Shown: piece by piece, positions 29,667 to 38,594 of the stretch | How positions within the stretch are numbered: position 1 is the first letter of the stretch | Layout: every line of letters begins with the position of its first letter | The notes under the pieces: generated by a model | Database searches by the model: none | Seen by the model: the letters and a program-made list of their open reading frames with translations, nothing else | Told to the model about the DNA's origin: nothing | Source of the DNA: Rhodanobacter denitrificans | GTDB taxonomy: Bacteria > Pseudomonadota > Gammaproteobacteria > Xanthomonadales > Rhodanobacteraceae | DNA: 64,000 bases | Reading direction: 5' to 3' | Assembly: GCA_003241385.1 (NCBI GenBank) | Contig: QFPO01000014.1 | Span: 62,001-126,000, forward strand | Position numbers and translations under genes: made by a program

Positions 29667-29680
29667 ACGCACAAGTATGG
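29663..29680. promoter_or_regulatory. TetR-type operator 1
   Basis: Palindrome CCATAC-N6-GTATGG, overlapping the start codon of the hydrolase gene. Its core ATAC-N6-GTAT has the same spacing as operator 2, 37 bp away. Confidence 0.6.
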
Positions 29681-29701
29681 AATGGCTTTCGCGGCTTTTC
29701 A

Positions 29702-29715
29702 ATACGCGAACGTAT
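29702..29715. promoter_or_regulatory. TetR-type operator 2
   Basis: ATACG-CGAA-CGTAT, a 5-bp perfect palindrome with the same ATAC-N6-GTAT core as operator 1. It lies between the divergent hydrolase-fadE and tetR genes, so one regulator could control both directions. Confidence 0.6.
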
Positions 29716-29807
29716 GGTGCATTGCGGCAATCCGATCAACCGCTTGCATGCGTCTCTATGCATTCAGGCTCTAGGCGCGGACGACCGCCGTGGTGCACAC
29801 TCCACCG

Positions 29808-30404
29808 ATGTCAGTGCCTTCCGAAAAAGCCGTCGGCGGCGAAAACCGCAGCCGACTCTCCGCCGCCGACTGGGAGCGCGCCGCGCTCGACGCGATCGCC
29901 GAATACGGCCTGGCCGGCATCGCCGTCGAACCGCTGGCGCGCCGCCTCGGCGTCACCAAGGGCAGCTTCTATTGGCATTTCGCGACGCGCGAGGCGCTGC
30001 TGAAGGCCGCGCTGGAACGCTGGGAACGCGAGGACGAAGAGGAGATCTTCGGTCCGCTGGCGCCGATCGCCGATCCACGCGCGCGCCTGCGCGAGCTGTT
30101 CGGCCGCATCGCGCACGAGCTGCCCTCGCATGTGATCTTCGCCGCCCTGCTCAAGGCGCTCGATCATCCGCTGGTCCTGCCGGTGATCGAACGCGTCTCG
30201 CAGCGGCGTCTGGACTTCCTGACCGTGGCGTACCGGCAGGCCGGCCTCGACGAGGTCGCCGCCGCCCTGCGCGCACGGTTGGCCTACACGGCCTATGCGG
30301 GCTTCCTGCAGCTGGCGCGCGCCGGTCTGCCGCGGCTCAGCCACGAGGAGTTCGAGCGCTACATGGAGCACGTCATGGAGACGCTGCTGCCGGCATCGGA
30401 CTGA
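29808..30404 (+). CDS. TetR-family regulator next to the fatty-acid operon
   Basis: Transcription regulator of 198 aa. The N-terminal helix-turn-helix (LDAIAEYGLAGIAVEPLARR, LGVTKGSFYWHFATREALL) is typical of TetR; the C-terminal ligand domain (about 75-198) is helical. The start is uncertain: ATG 29808 is preferred, while a GTG at 29790 would add six residues; neither has a clear ribosome-binding site. Its divergent position and the paired palindromes suggest it represses hydrolase-fadE and itself, with an acyl-CoA as likely inducer (inference from other TetR regulators of beta-oxidation). Confidence 0.85.
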   Translation: MSVPSEKAVGGENRSRLSAADWERAALDAIAEYGLAGIAVEPLARRLGVTKGSFYWHFATREALLKAALERWEREDEEEIFGPLAPIADPRARLRELFGRIAHELPSHVIFAALLKALDHPLVLPVIERVSQRRLDFLTVAYRQAGLDEVAAALRARLAYTAYAGFLQLARAGLPRLSHEEFERYMEHVMETLLPASD

Positions 30405-30472
30405 GCCGGACGCGGCAGTTTCGAGCGGTTTTTCCGCGTGCCCGTATTGCTTCGCTGCAACATCTTATTTCC

Positions 30473-30501
30473 TTGCAATGGCCTGGTGGCGCCGCTAACG
30501 T
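30473..30501 (+). promoter_or_regulatory. pckG promoter
   Basis: TTGCAA (30473-30478), 17-bp spacer, TAACGT (30496-30501). Bases 30496-30510 match the cbbL promoter at 14480-14494 in 14 of 15 positions. The start site would leave a leader of about 45 bases. Confidence 0.55.
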
Positions 30502-30553
30502 CGAGCGCACTTTTCTTATTGCCGAGTGCGCCGCGTGCGCACCTGAGGAACGC

Positions 30554-32335
30554 ATGTCCAGCACGCTGGAAGCCCTGAACCGATGGGTCGAGGACGTCGC
30601 ACGTCTGACCCGTCCCGACGCGATTCACTGGTGCGACGGCTCGGATGCCGAAAACCGGATGCTGACCGAGCGGATGCTCGAGCGCGGCGACCTGCTGCCG
30701 CTCAATCAGCAGACCCACCCGGGCTGCCATCTGCATCGTTCGCATCCGTCCGACGTCGCACGCGTCGAGCATCTGACCCTGGTCTGCACGCGCGAGCGCG
30801 AAGATGCCGGTCCGAACAACCACTGGATGGCGCCGGACGAGGCGCACGCGAAGATCGACGCCCTGTTCGACGGCTGCATGCAGGGCCGCACGCTGTACGT
30901 CGTGCCGTACTGCATGGGTCCGATCGACTCGCCGCTGTCGCGCTGCGGCGTGGAGATCACCGACTCGCCGTACGTCGTCGCCAACATGCGCCTGATGACG
31001 CGCATGGGTGCGGCGGCGCTGGCGCGCATCGAGCGCGAGGGGCGCTTCGTCAAGGGCCTGCATTCGACCGGCGATCTCGATCCGGACCGCCGCTTCATCA
31101 TGCATTTCCCCGAGGAGCTGACGATCAAGTCGATCGGCTCGGGCTACGGCGGCAACGCGCTGCTCGGCAAGAAGTGCCATGCGCTCAGGATCGCCTCGTG
31201 GCAGGCGCGCGAGGAAGGCTGGCTGGCCGAGCACATGCTGATCGTCGGCATCGAGAACCCGCAGGGCGAGCGCCACTACGTCGCCGCGGCGTTCCCGTCG
31301 GCCTGCGGCAAGACCAATCTGGCGATGCTGATTCCGCCGGAAGGCTACCGGCGCGACGGCTGGAAGGTCTGGACCGTCGGCGACGACATCTGCTGGATGA
31401 CGCCGGGCGCCGACGGGCGCCTGTGGGCGATCAACCCGGAAGCGGGCTTCTTCGGCGTCGCGCCGGGCACCAGCGAGTCGACCAATCCCAATGCGCTGGC
31501 GACGATCCAGCGCGACACGATCTACACCAACGTCGCGGTGACCACCGACGGCCAGCCGTGGTGGGAAGGCCTGCCCGGCCGGCCGGAGACCGACTGGCAG
31601 GGCCGTCCGTACGATCCGGCCAATGGCCCGGCTGCGCATCCGAACTCGCGCTTCACGGTCAGCGCGCGCCAGGCGCCCAGCTGGTCGCCGGAGGCCGAGG
31701 CGGCCGAAGGCGTGCCGATCTCGGCGATCGTCTTCGGCGGCCGCCGTCCGTCGCTGATCCCGCTGGTGTTCGAGGCGCACGACTGGGCGCACGGCGTGCT
31801 GGTCGGGGCGGCGATGGGCTCGGAGACGACCGCCGCGGCGACCGGCGCGGTCGGCGTGCTGCGCCGCGACTCGATGGCGATGAAGCCGTTCTGCGGCTAC
31901 AACTACGGCGACTACTTCGCGCACTGGCTGAGCTTCGACCGGCCCGGCGCGCAGCTGCCGAAGATCTTCCACGTCAACTGGTTCCGCAAGGGCGCCGACG
32001 GCCGTTTCCTGTGGCCGGGCTACGGCGACAACCTGCGCGTGCTCGAGTGGATCCTCGGCCGCTGCACCGGCCGCAGCGAGGCGCGCGACACACCGATCGG
32101 CTACGTGCCGCGTCCGGGCGATCTGAACCTCGAAGGCCTGGACCTGTCGCGCTCGGCGCTGGCGGACCTGCTCGACGTCGACGTCGCCGGCTGGCTGCCG
32201 GAGATCGAGGCGATCGGCGAGTATCTGGCGAGCTTCGGCGCGCGCACGCCGCCGCGCCTGGAAGCCGAACGCCGACGCATCCTCGACGCGCTCGCAGCCG
32301 CCGCGCCGCGACCGGCCCGCGCGGCTGCGGGCTGA
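30554..32335 (+). CDS. pckG: Phosphoenolpyruvate carboxykinase, GTP-dependent
   Basis: Converts oxaloacetate and GTP to phosphoenolpyruvate, CO2 and GDP: the entry to gluconeogenesis. 593 aa. Kinase P-loop SACGKTNL (249-256) with the reactive cysteine C251 of GTP-type enzymes; substrate loop SIGSGYGGNALLGKK (193-207), metal region VGDDICWM, and FCGYNYGDYFAHWL near the C-terminal third. The open frame begins far upstream, but ATG 30554 has GAGG upstream and gives the family N-terminus. Monocistronic. Confidence 0.97.
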   Translation: MSSTLEALNRWVEDVARLTRPDAIHWCDGSDAENRMLTERMLERGDLLPLNQQTHPGCHLHRSHPSDVARVEHLTLVCTREREDAGPNNHWMAPDEAHAKIDALFDGCMQGRTLYVVPYCMGPIDSPLSRCGVEITDSPYVVANMRLMTRMGAAALARIEREGRFVKGLHSTGDLDPDRRFIMHFPEELTIKSIGSGYGGNALLGKKCHALRIASWQAREEGWLAEHMLIVGIENPQGERHYVAAAFPSACGKTNLAMLIPPEGYRRDGWKVWTVGDDICWMTPGADGRLWAINPEAGFFGVAPGTSESTNPNALATIQRDTIYTNVAVTTDGQPWWEGLPGRPETDWQGRPYDPANGPAAHPNSRFTVSARQAPSWSPEAEAAEGVPISAIVFGGRRPSLIPLVFEAHDWAHGVLVGAAMGSETTAAATGAVGVLRRDSMAMKPFCGYNYGDYFAHWLSFDRPGAQLPKIFHVNWFRKGADGRFLWPGYGDNLRVLEWILGRCTGRSEARDTPIGYVPRPGDLNLEGLDLSRSALADLLDVDVAGWLPEIEAIGEYLASFGARTPPRLEAERRRILDALAAAAPRPARAAAG

Positions 32336-32340
32336 GACGG

Positions 32341-32371
32341 CAGCGGCCGGGCACGCATCGCCCGGCCGCTG
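32341..32371 (+). terminator. Hairpin after pckG
   Basis: A 12-bp perfect stem (32341-32352 with 32360-32371, 7-nt loop) starts 5 bases after the pckG stop. No T-tract. The remaining gap to 32583 shows no gene; it must hold the sigma-factor promoter. Confidence 0.5.
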
Positions 32372-32583
32372 GTGTCGAGATGCTCGGCCACGGCCGGGCG
32401 TTGCGTCGCAAGCCGGCCGCGGACTGACTTTTTACGGCGCCGCGTCCGTGCGGGCGCGATGCTGTCTCGCGTACCGTCGCGCGGCGCCCGGCCGCGCGAC
32501 GCGCCCGCGCAGACCCGCTGCCCGACGAATGGCCTGGCGACCGGCTAAACCCTTCGTGGCGCAGCGGCATCTCAAGCGCCATT

Positions 32584-33168
32584 ATGAGCACCGCCTGCCT
32601 CGCCATGCCCCTGCCGTCGATGGACGTTGCCCGGAACGAACCCGAGGACGCCGATCTGGTGCGTCGTTCCGCCGCCGGCGACACGCGGGCTTTCGAAGCG
32701 CTGTATCGCCGCCATGCCGGGCGCGTGCACGGCGCGGTCTGGCGCCTGTCCGGCATGAACGCCGCGCGCGCCGAGGAGCTGACCCAGGAAGCGTTCGTGC
32801 GCGCCTGGCAGAAGCTCGGCAGCTTCCGCTTCGAGAGCGCGTTCACGACCTGGCTGCACCGCCTGGCCGTCAACGTCGCGCTGATGGAACTGCGCAGCCG
32901 CGATCCGGAAGACGCACACGAAGCCGAGGTGCTCGAAGCGGCCGCCGAGCCGGTCCGCCCGTTCTGCGCCGGCGAGCGCGGCGATCTGGAGCAGGCCGTC
33001 GCGCGGCTGCCACCGCGTGCACGCGCGGTGCTGATCCTGCACGATATCGAAGGCTGGAAGCACGAGGAGATCGGCCGTGAACTCGGCATGGCGGTCGGCT
33101 CGTCCAAGGCACAACTGCACCGGGCGCGCGGCCTGCTGCGCCGCATGCTGGGAGAAGACCATGACTGA
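32584..33168 (+). CDS. ECF-type RNA polymerase sigma factor
   Basis: Alternative sigma factor of 194 aa with region 2 (FEALYRRHAGRVHGAVWRL, EELTQEAFVRAWQKLGSF, TWLHRLAVNVALM) and region 4 (LPPRARAVLILHDIEGWKHE, EIGRELGMAVGSSKAQLHRA); no region 3, as expected for ECF sigmas. The start is uncertain, with in-frame ATGs at 32584, 32605 and 32620 and no strong ribosome-binding site. Its end overlaps the start of the next gene, a membrane protein that is probably its anti-sigma factor. Target promoters unknown. Confidence 0.9.
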   Translation: MSTACLAMPLPSMDVARNEPEDADLVRRSAAGDTRAFEALYRRHAGRVHGAVWRLSGMNAARAEELTQEAFVRAWQKLGSFRFESAFTTWLHRLAVNVALMELRSRDPEDAHEAEVLEAAAEPVRPFCAGERGDLEQAVARLPPRARAVLILHDIEGWKHEEIGRELGMAVGSSKAQLHRARGLLRRMLGEDHD

Positions 33169-33616
33169 TTTCGAGATCCAGCGCCGTCTGCGCGATCTGC
33201 GCGGACCGGTCGAACCGTCGCGCGACCTGTGGCCCGGCATCGCCACGCGGCTGACCGCCGCACCGGTGCCGGCCGCCGCGCCGCCGCGGCGCCGGCTGCC
33301 GCTCGCCCTGGCCGCCGGCGTGACGCTGGCCGCACTGGCCGGCGTGCTCGCGATCGCGCTGCAGCGCCAGCCGGTCGAGCGCCCGCTCGCCGAGACCGAT
33401 CCGGCCGCTTTGCCCGGCGTCGGCCGCGTGCCGCTCGATCAGGTGCCCGGCGGCGATCCGCGCCTGGCCGGCGCGACCCTGGTCATCGACAGCGCCCAGG
33501 CCCAGCTCGAGGCGGCGATGGAACAGCAGCCCGAGGCCGTGTTCCTGGTCGGCCTGCTCAACCGGACCCATGCCCAGCGCATGAAACTCGAACGCATCGG
33601 CGCCCAAGCCGGATGA
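33161..33616 (+). CDS. Putative membrane anti-sigma factor
   Basis: Protein of 151 aa with a cytoplasmic N-terminus (DFEIQRRLRDLRGPVEPSRD), one membrane helix (about residues 47-66) and a periplasmic C-terminal part rich in charged helices. No zinc-binding HxxxCxxC motif is present, so it is not a classical ZAS-type anti-sigma. The call rests on topology and on the 8-base overlap with the sigma gene. A GGGAGA ribosome-binding site precedes the ATG. Confidence 0.65.
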   Translation: MTDFEIQRRLRDLRGPVEPSRDLWPGIATRLTAAPVPAAAPPRRRLPLALAAGVTLAALAGVLAIALQRQPVERPLAETDPAALPGVGRVPLDQVPGGDPRLAGATLVIDSAQAQLEAAMEQQPEAVFLVGLLNRTHAQRMKLERIGAQAG

Positions 33617-33636
33617 GCCCCACGAGGACCCCATCG

Positions 33637-34554
33637 ATGAGAACCGCCGCTCTCGCCCTGTCGCTGACCGGTGCCGCCCTGCTGACGGCAACGACCGGTC
33701 CGGCCTTCGCCGCCGCGCGGCCGATCGACCAGACCGTCGCGGTCGACGCCGACGCGCGCATCGACGTCTCCAACATCAAGGGCAGCGTCACCGTCGTGGT
33801 CTGGGACCGCGACGAGGTCGCGATCTCCGGCACACTCGGCGACGGCAGCAAGGGCCTGACCGTCGACGGCGGCGGCTCGCATCTGACCGTGCGCGTCGAG
33901 CCGCCCGAAAAGTCCGGCTGGTTCAGCTGGGGCGCCGACTCGCGCATGGGCGAGACCACGCTGCGCCTGTCGGTGCCGCGGCGCGCGGAACTGGAGATCG
34001 AGGTCGTCAGCGCCAGCGTCGACGTCGACGGCACGGCCGGTCGCCGGCTCAGCGTCGAGAGCGTCAGCGGTGCGCTGCGCCTGGCCGGTCAGCCCGGCGA
34101 ATGCGACCTCAGCAGCGTCAGCGGCCGGATCGAGGTCGGCGGCTGCCGCGAGCGCCTCGACGTGGAGTCGGTGTCGGGCAACATCCGTGTCCGCGACGCC
34201 GGCGGCGAGCTCGAATTCGAAACCGTCTCGGGCGACATCGACGTGGAGACCACGCGCTATCGCAAGCTCAGCGCCGGCACCGTGTCCGGCACGATCGCGA
34301 TCCGCGGTGAGCTCGATCCGGACGGACGCGTCGAGATCGAGTCGATGAGCGGCGACGTCTCGCTGCAGATCGCCGCCGACGCCTCGGTCGATCTGCACGC
34401 CGAGACCTTCAGCGGCCGCATCCGCAGCGACTTCGGCACCGTGCGGAGCGAGGACCACGGCCCCGGCCGCAGCCTCGACACGAAGATCGGCAGCGGCGGC
34501 GCGCGCGTGCGCATCGAGACCTTCAGCGGCGGCATCGGCATCACGCGGCGCTGA
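33637..34554 (+). CDS. Exported DUF4097-type beta-solenoid protein
   Basis: Exported protein of 305 aa: signal peptide (1-26, ending FAAARP) followed by regularly spaced [VMF]SG turns (SVSGALRL, SVSGRIEV, SVSGNIRV, TVSGDIDV, TVSGTIAI, SMSGDVSL, TFSGRIRS, TFSGGIGI), a repetitive beta-helix typical of the DUF4097 family. Such proteins often accompany sigma/anti-sigma pairs and may sense or buffer envelope stress. Third gene of the ECF operon, 20 bases after the anti-sigma gene. Confidence 0.8.
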   Translation: MRTAALALSLTGAALLTATTGPAFAAARPIDQTVAVDADARIDVSNIKGSVTVVVWDRDEVAISGTLGDGSKGLTVDGGGSHLTVRVEPPEKSGWFSWGADSRMGETTLRLSVPRRAELEIEVVSASVDVDGTAGRRLSVESVSGALRLAGQPGECDLSSVSGRIEVGGCRERLDVESVSGNIRVRDAGGELEFETVSGDIDVETTRYRKLSAGTVSGTIAIRGELDPDGRVEIESMSGDVSLQIAADASVDLHAETFSGRIRSDFGTVRSEDHGPGRSLDTKIGSGGARVRIETFSGGIGITRR

Positions 34555-34585
34555 ACCGGCGCGGCGGCCGGACGTGCCGCCGCCC

Positions 34586-34614
34586 CTGAAGATCCGCGGC
34601 GCCTCGCGTAGAAT
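34586..34614 (+). promoter_or_regulatory. prfC promoter
   Basis: TAGAAT (34609-34614) with CTGAAG 17 bp upstream (34586-34591), 54 bases before the prfC ATG. TAGAAT followed by a short GC block also precedes the genes at 43182 and 50979. Confidence 0.55.
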
Positions 34615-34668
34615 GCGCGCCCCCGGGCCGGCCGGACGACTGGCCGATCCCCTCTTCAGGGCGTAGCC

Positions 34669-36273
34669 ATGACCGACCACGTCAGCGAAATGCGCCGGCG
34701 GCGCACGTTCGCGATCATTTCCCATCCCGACGCGGGCAAGACCACGCTGACCGAGAAGCTGCTGCTGTTCGGCGGCGCGATCCAGATGGCCGGCAGCGTC
34801 AAGTCGCGCAAGGCCGCGCGCCATGCGACCTCGGACTGGATGGCGCTCGAGAAGGAGCGCGGCATCTCGGTGACCAGCTCGGTCATGCAGTTCCCGTACG
34901 CCGAGCGCATCGTCAACCTGCTCGACACGCCCGGCCATGCCGACTTCTCCGAAGACACCTACCGCGTGCTGACCGCGGTCGACTCGGCGCTGATGGTGAT
35001 CGACTGCGCCAAGGGCGTGGAGGAGCGCACGATCAAGCTGATGGAGGTGTGCCGGCTGCGCGACACGCCGATCATGACCTTCATCAACAAGCTCGACCGC
35101 GAGGGCCGCTCGCCGATCGAGCTGCTCGACGAGGTCGAGTCGGTGCTCGGCATCCGCTGCGCGCCGGTGACCTGGCCGATCGGCATGGGCTCGCGCCTCA
35201 AGGGCGTCTACCACCTGCTGCTCGACGAGGTGCACATCTTCGAGCCGGGCCGCAACTTCACGCGGCAGGACTCGACGATCTTCCAGGGCCTGGACGCGCC
35301 GGGCCTGGCCGAGCGGATCGGCGCGGAGGCCTACCGCGAGCTGCGCGACGAGCTCGAGCTCGTGCTCGGCGCCTCGCATCCGTTCGATCTGGAGGCGTAC
35401 CGGTCCGGCCAGCAGACGCCGGTGTTCTTCGGCTCGGCCGTCAACAACTTCGGCGTGCAGCTGCTGCTGGACTTCTTCGTCGAGCACGCGCCGCCGCCGC
35501 AGGCGCGCGCGACGACGACGCGCACCGTACGGCCCGACGAGGCGAAGCTCTCGGGCTTCGTGTTCAAGATCCAGGCCAACATGGATCCGCAGCATCGCGA
35601 CCGCGTCGCCTTCATGCGGATCTGCTCGGGCACGTTCAGCGGCGGCATGAAGGCGTTCCACACGCGCACCGGCAAGGAGATGAAGCTCGCCAATGCGCTG
35701 ACGTTCATGGCCTCGGACCGCGAGATCGTCGAGCAGGCGTTCGCCGGCGACGTGATCGGCATCCACAACCACGGCACGATCGCGATCGGCGACACGTTCA
35801 CCGAGGGCGAGCCGCTCGCGTTCACCGGCATCCCGAACTTCGCGCCGGAGCTGTTCCGCCGCGCGCGGCTCAAGGATCCGCTCAAGATCAAGCAACTGCA
35901 GAAGGGGCTGGCCCAGCTCTCCGAAGAAGGCGCGACGCAGTTCTTCCGGCCGCTGATGTCCAACGACCTGATCCTCGGCGCGGTCGGCGTGCTGCAGTTC
36001 GACGTGGTCGCCTATCGCCTGCGCGACGAGTACGGCGTCGAGTCCGGTTTCGAGGCGGTCGGCGTCACGACCGCGCGCTGGATCCACTGCGACGATCCGA
36101 AGAAGCTCGAGGAATTCCGCGAGCGCAATGCGACGAATCTGGCACTCGACGCGGCCGGCGAGCTGGTCTATCTGGCGCCTTCGCGCGTCAACCTGCAGCT
36201 GACCCAGGAGCGCTGGCCGAGCGTGCGCTTCGCCGCGACGCGCGAACACGCGGCCTCGACGCCGGCGGTCTGA
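34669..36273 (+). CDS. prfC: Peptide chain release factor 3
   Basis: Translational GTPase of 534 aa (E. coli RF3 529) that removes RF1 and RF2 from the ribosome after termination. G1 HPDAGKTT (19-26), switch region [17 protein letters not shown]3 [15 protein letters not shown]4 [10 protein letters not shown], then beta-barrel and C-terminal domains ([13 protein letters not shown]). Followed after 4 bases by the ribosomal oxygenase gene, and thus first in a translation-related operon. Confidence 0.97.
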   Translation: MTDHVSEMRRRRTFAIISHPDAGKTTLTEKLLLFGGAIQMAGSVKSRKAARHATSDWMALEKERGISVTSSVMQFPYAERIVNLLDTPGHADFSEDTYRVLTAVDSALMVIDCAKGVEERTIKLMEVCRLRDTPIMTFINKLDREGRSPIELLDEVESVLGIRCAPVTWPIGMGSRLKGVYHLLLDEVHIFEPGRNFTRQDSTIFQGLDAPGLAERIGAEAYRELRDELELVLGASHPFDLEAYRSGQQTPVFFGSAVNNFGVQLLLDFFVEHAPPPQARATTTRTVRPDEAKLSGFVFKIQANMDPQHRDRVAFMRICSGTFSGGMKAFHTRTGKEMKLANALTFMASDREIVEQAFAGDVIGIHNHGTIAIGDTFTEGEPLAFTGIPNFAPELFRRARLKDPLKIKQLQKGLAQLSEEGATQFFRPLMSNDLILGAVGVLQFDVVAYRLRDEYGVESGFEAVGVTTARWIHCDDPKKLEEFRERNATNLALDAAGELVYLAPSRVNLQLTQERWPSVRFAATREHAASTPAV

Positions 36274-36277
36274 TGCG

Positions 36278-37528
36278 ATGAAGACGCCGCGCCGTCCCGC
36301 CATCCGTCCGACGTCGCGCCCGCGCGCGGCGAACGCCGCGCCACCGATCGAGATCGACGCGCGCCGCCTGCCGCCGCTCGGCATGCCGGCGGCGCGCTTC
36401 CTGGCCGACTACTGGCAGCGAAGGCCGTTGCTGATCCGCAGCGCATTCGCGGACTTCGCCAGTCCGATCACGCCCGAGGACCTCGCCGGCCTGGCCTGCG
36501 AGGAGCTCGCCTTGTCGCGCCTGGTCACGCACGAGCGCCGGCGCGACCGCTGGACGCTGCGCAGCGGCCCGTTCGAGGAGACCGACTTCACGTCGCTGCC
36601 GACGTCCGACTGGACGCTGCTGGTGCAGGACGTCGACAAGTGGGACGCCGACGTCGCCGCGCTGCTGCCGCATTTCGATTTCCTGCCGAACTGGCGCGTC
36701 GACGACGTCATGGTCAGCTACGCGGCCGACGGCGGCTCGGTCGGCGCGCACGTGGACCAGTACGACGTGTTCCTGCTGCAGGGCATCGGCCGCCGCCGCT
36801 GGCAGATCAGCACCGATCCGGCCGCATCGCTCGCATTCCGCGACGATACCGAGCTCAAGCTGCTGCAGCGCTTCGAGGCCACGCACGAATGGCTGCTCGA
36901 GCCGGGCGACATGCTCTATCTGCCGCCCGGCGTACCGCATCACGGCGTCGCTGAGGGGCCGTGCCTGACACTGTCGATCGGCATGCGCGCGCCGTCGCGC
37001 GCCGAGCTGATCGTCGATCACGCCGAGTTCGTCGCCGAACGGCTCGCCGAATCGGACCGTTACGGCGACGCCGGCATGGCGCCGGCGCGCAGGCCCGGCG
37101 AGATCGACCCGGCCACGATCGAACGGCTCGCCGGCCTGCTCGGCGGCACCGCGACGACCGGTCCCGACGGCATCGCCGCCTGGTTCGTCGGCTTCATCAC
37201 GCGCTATCGCAGCGCGCAGTGGGTCGCGCCGCGGCCACGGCCGCTCGACGCCGCGGCGTTCGAGCGGCAGCTGACGCGCGGCGATGCGCTGCTGCGCAAT
37301 CCGTGGTCGCGCTGCGCCTGGGTCGCCGACGGCCGGCAGACCCTGCTCGGCGTCGCCGGCAGCACGCACCGCTGCTCGCGCATGCTGGCGCAGCGCCTGT
37401 GCGCGCAGGCCGAGCTGACCGCCGCCGAGGTTCAGGCGCTGGCACCGGCCGATCGCGCGGTCGTGCTCGCGCTCGTCAACGCCGGCCACTACGCTCTGCT
37501 CGGACGCCGCACCCGGAGCCGCCGATGA
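36278..37528 (+). CDS. roxA: JmjC/cupin ribosomal oxygenase, RoxA (YcfD)-like
   Basis: Fe(II)/2-oxoglutarate oxygenase of 416 aa; E. coli YcfD hydroxylates an arginine of ribosomal protein L16. The facial triad is H158 and D160 in GAHVDQYDVFLLQ and H221 in LPPGVPHHG. FLADYWQRRPLLIR and FDFLPNWRVDDVMVSYA are typical of the family. The N-terminal 20 residues are basic and probably disordered. It starts 4 bases after prfC and overlaps the GNAT gene by 4 bases. Substrate assignment is by family only. Confidence 0.85.
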   Translation: MKTPRRPAIRPTSRPRAANAAPPIEIDARRLPPLGMPAARFLADYWQRRPLLIRSAFADFASPITPEDLAGLACEELALSRLVTHERRRDRWTLRSGPFEETDFTSLPTSDWTLLVQDVDKWDADVAALLPHFDFLPNWRVDDVMVSYAADGGSVGAHVDQYDVFLLQGIGRRRWQISTDPAASLAFRDDTELKLLQRFEATHEWLLEPGDMLYLPPGVPHHGVAEGPCLTLSIGMRAPSRAELIVDHAEFVAERLAESDRYGDAGMAPARRPGEIDPATIERLAGLLGGTATTGPDGIAAWFVGFITRYRSAQWVAPRPRPLDAAAFERQLTRGDALLRNPWSRCAWVADGRQTLLGVAGSTHRCSRMLAQRLCAQAELTAAEVQALAPADRAVVLALVNAGHYALLGRRTRSRR

Positions 37529-38481
37529 TCGATACGCACTTTCGCGTCGAACCCGCCGCCTGGCAGCAGGACCTCGCCGCGCTGCGCGCGGTCCGCGAGG
37601 AGGTCTTCATCGTCGAGCAGAACGTACCGGCCGAGGAGGAATGGGACGCGCTCGATCCGCAGTGCTACCACGTGCTCGCGCGCGACGAGGCCGACCGGCC
37701 GATCGGCACCGGCCGGCTGACGCCGGACCGCCACATCGGTCGCATCGCCGTACTGCGCGACTGGCGCGGCCGCGGCGTCGGCGCGGCGATCATGCGCGTG
37801 CTGATCGAACGTGCGCGCGAGCGCGGCGATCGCGAGGTCGAGCTGCACGCGCAGGACCATGCGATCGCGTTCTACGAATCGCTCGGCTTCGCGGTCGAAG
37901 GCGAAGGCTTTCTCGAATGCGAGATTCCGCATCACCGCATGCGGCTGTCGCTGGCACCGGTCGAGCGCCGCGCCGCACCGGTGCTCGCCTCGACGCCCGA
38001 GCCACGCGTGTACGATTGCAACGAGCGCGGTGACACGCTCGAGGCGATCCGCGACCTGCTCGCCGTCGCGCGCCACGAGCTGGCGATCCTGACCCGCGAT
38101 CTCGATCCGCAGCTGCTCGACCAGCCCGACGTGCTCGATGCGATCAAGCGCATCGCGCTGTCCGGGCCACATGCGCGGATTCGCATCGTGATCCAGGATC
38201 CAGCGGTTCCGATGGCCGACGGTCATCGTCTGATCGCGCTGGCACAGCGGCTGCCGAGCACGATCACGCTGCGCACGCCGGTCGAGGACATCGACCGCCA
38301 GCTGGCCGCCGCGTTCGTGCTCAACGATGCGCGCGGCTATCTGTACCGGCCGCTGGCGAGCCGCTACGAAGGCGAAGGCAACCGCTACGCGCCGGGCCGC
38401 CACGCGCAGCTGGCGACGCAGTTCGACGCACTCTGGGAACGCAGCGTGCCGGCCGCCGAGCTGCGCCGCCTGTCGCTGTAG
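37525..38481 (+). CDS. GNAT acetyltransferase fused to a C-terminal domain
   Basis: Protein of 318 aa. Residues 1-145 are a GNAT domain of the ElaA type (REEVFIVEQNVPAEEEWD, acetyl-CoA loop LRDWRGRGVGAAIM, HAQDHAIAFYESLGF). Residues about 160-318 form a second domain (ARHELAILTRDLDPQLLDQP, FVLNDARGYLYRPLASRYEG), reminiscent of phospholipase-D-like folds but lacking an HKD motif; a DUF-type domain. Last gene of the prfC operon, overlapping roxA by 4 bases. A protein or ribosome substrate is conceivable from context, not shown. Confidence 0.8.
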   Translation: MIDTHFRVEPAAWQQDLAALRAVREEVFIVEQNVPAEEEWDALDPQCYHVLARDEADRPIGTGRLTPDRHIGRIAVLRDWRGRGVGAAIMRVLIERARERGDREVELHAQDHAIAFYESLGFAVEGEGFLECEIPHHRMRLSLAPVERRAAPVLASTPEPRVYDCNERGDTLEAIRDLLAVARHELAILTRDLDPQLLDQPDVLDAIKRIALSGPHARIRIVIQDPAVPMADGHRLIALAQRLPSTITLRTPVEDIDRQLAAAFVLNDARGYLYRPLASRYEGEGNRYAPGRHAQLATQFDALWERSVPAAELRRLSL

Positions 38482-38555
38482 CGCCTATCCCGGCCGCGAC
38501 ACGTCCCGTGCGAACCGCCGGGTCTTCCGGCATCGAACACGGCGCACCGATCCGC

Positions 38556-38585
38556 GCACTCGGCCGCCGCCGGGCGGCCGAGTGC
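38556..38585. terminator. Hairpin between convergent GNAT and subtilase genes
   Basis: A 13-bp perfect stem (38556-38568 with 38573-38585) with a GCCG loop in the 113-bp convergent gap. No T-tract; symmetric. Confidence 0.5.
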
Positions 38586-38594
38586 CTTGCCGGC

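Noticed and set aside
37990..38481. Second phospholipase-D-type catalytic domain in the GNAT fusion
   Set aside because: The fold is suggested by its pattern, but no HKD motif is present, so no catalytic claim is made.
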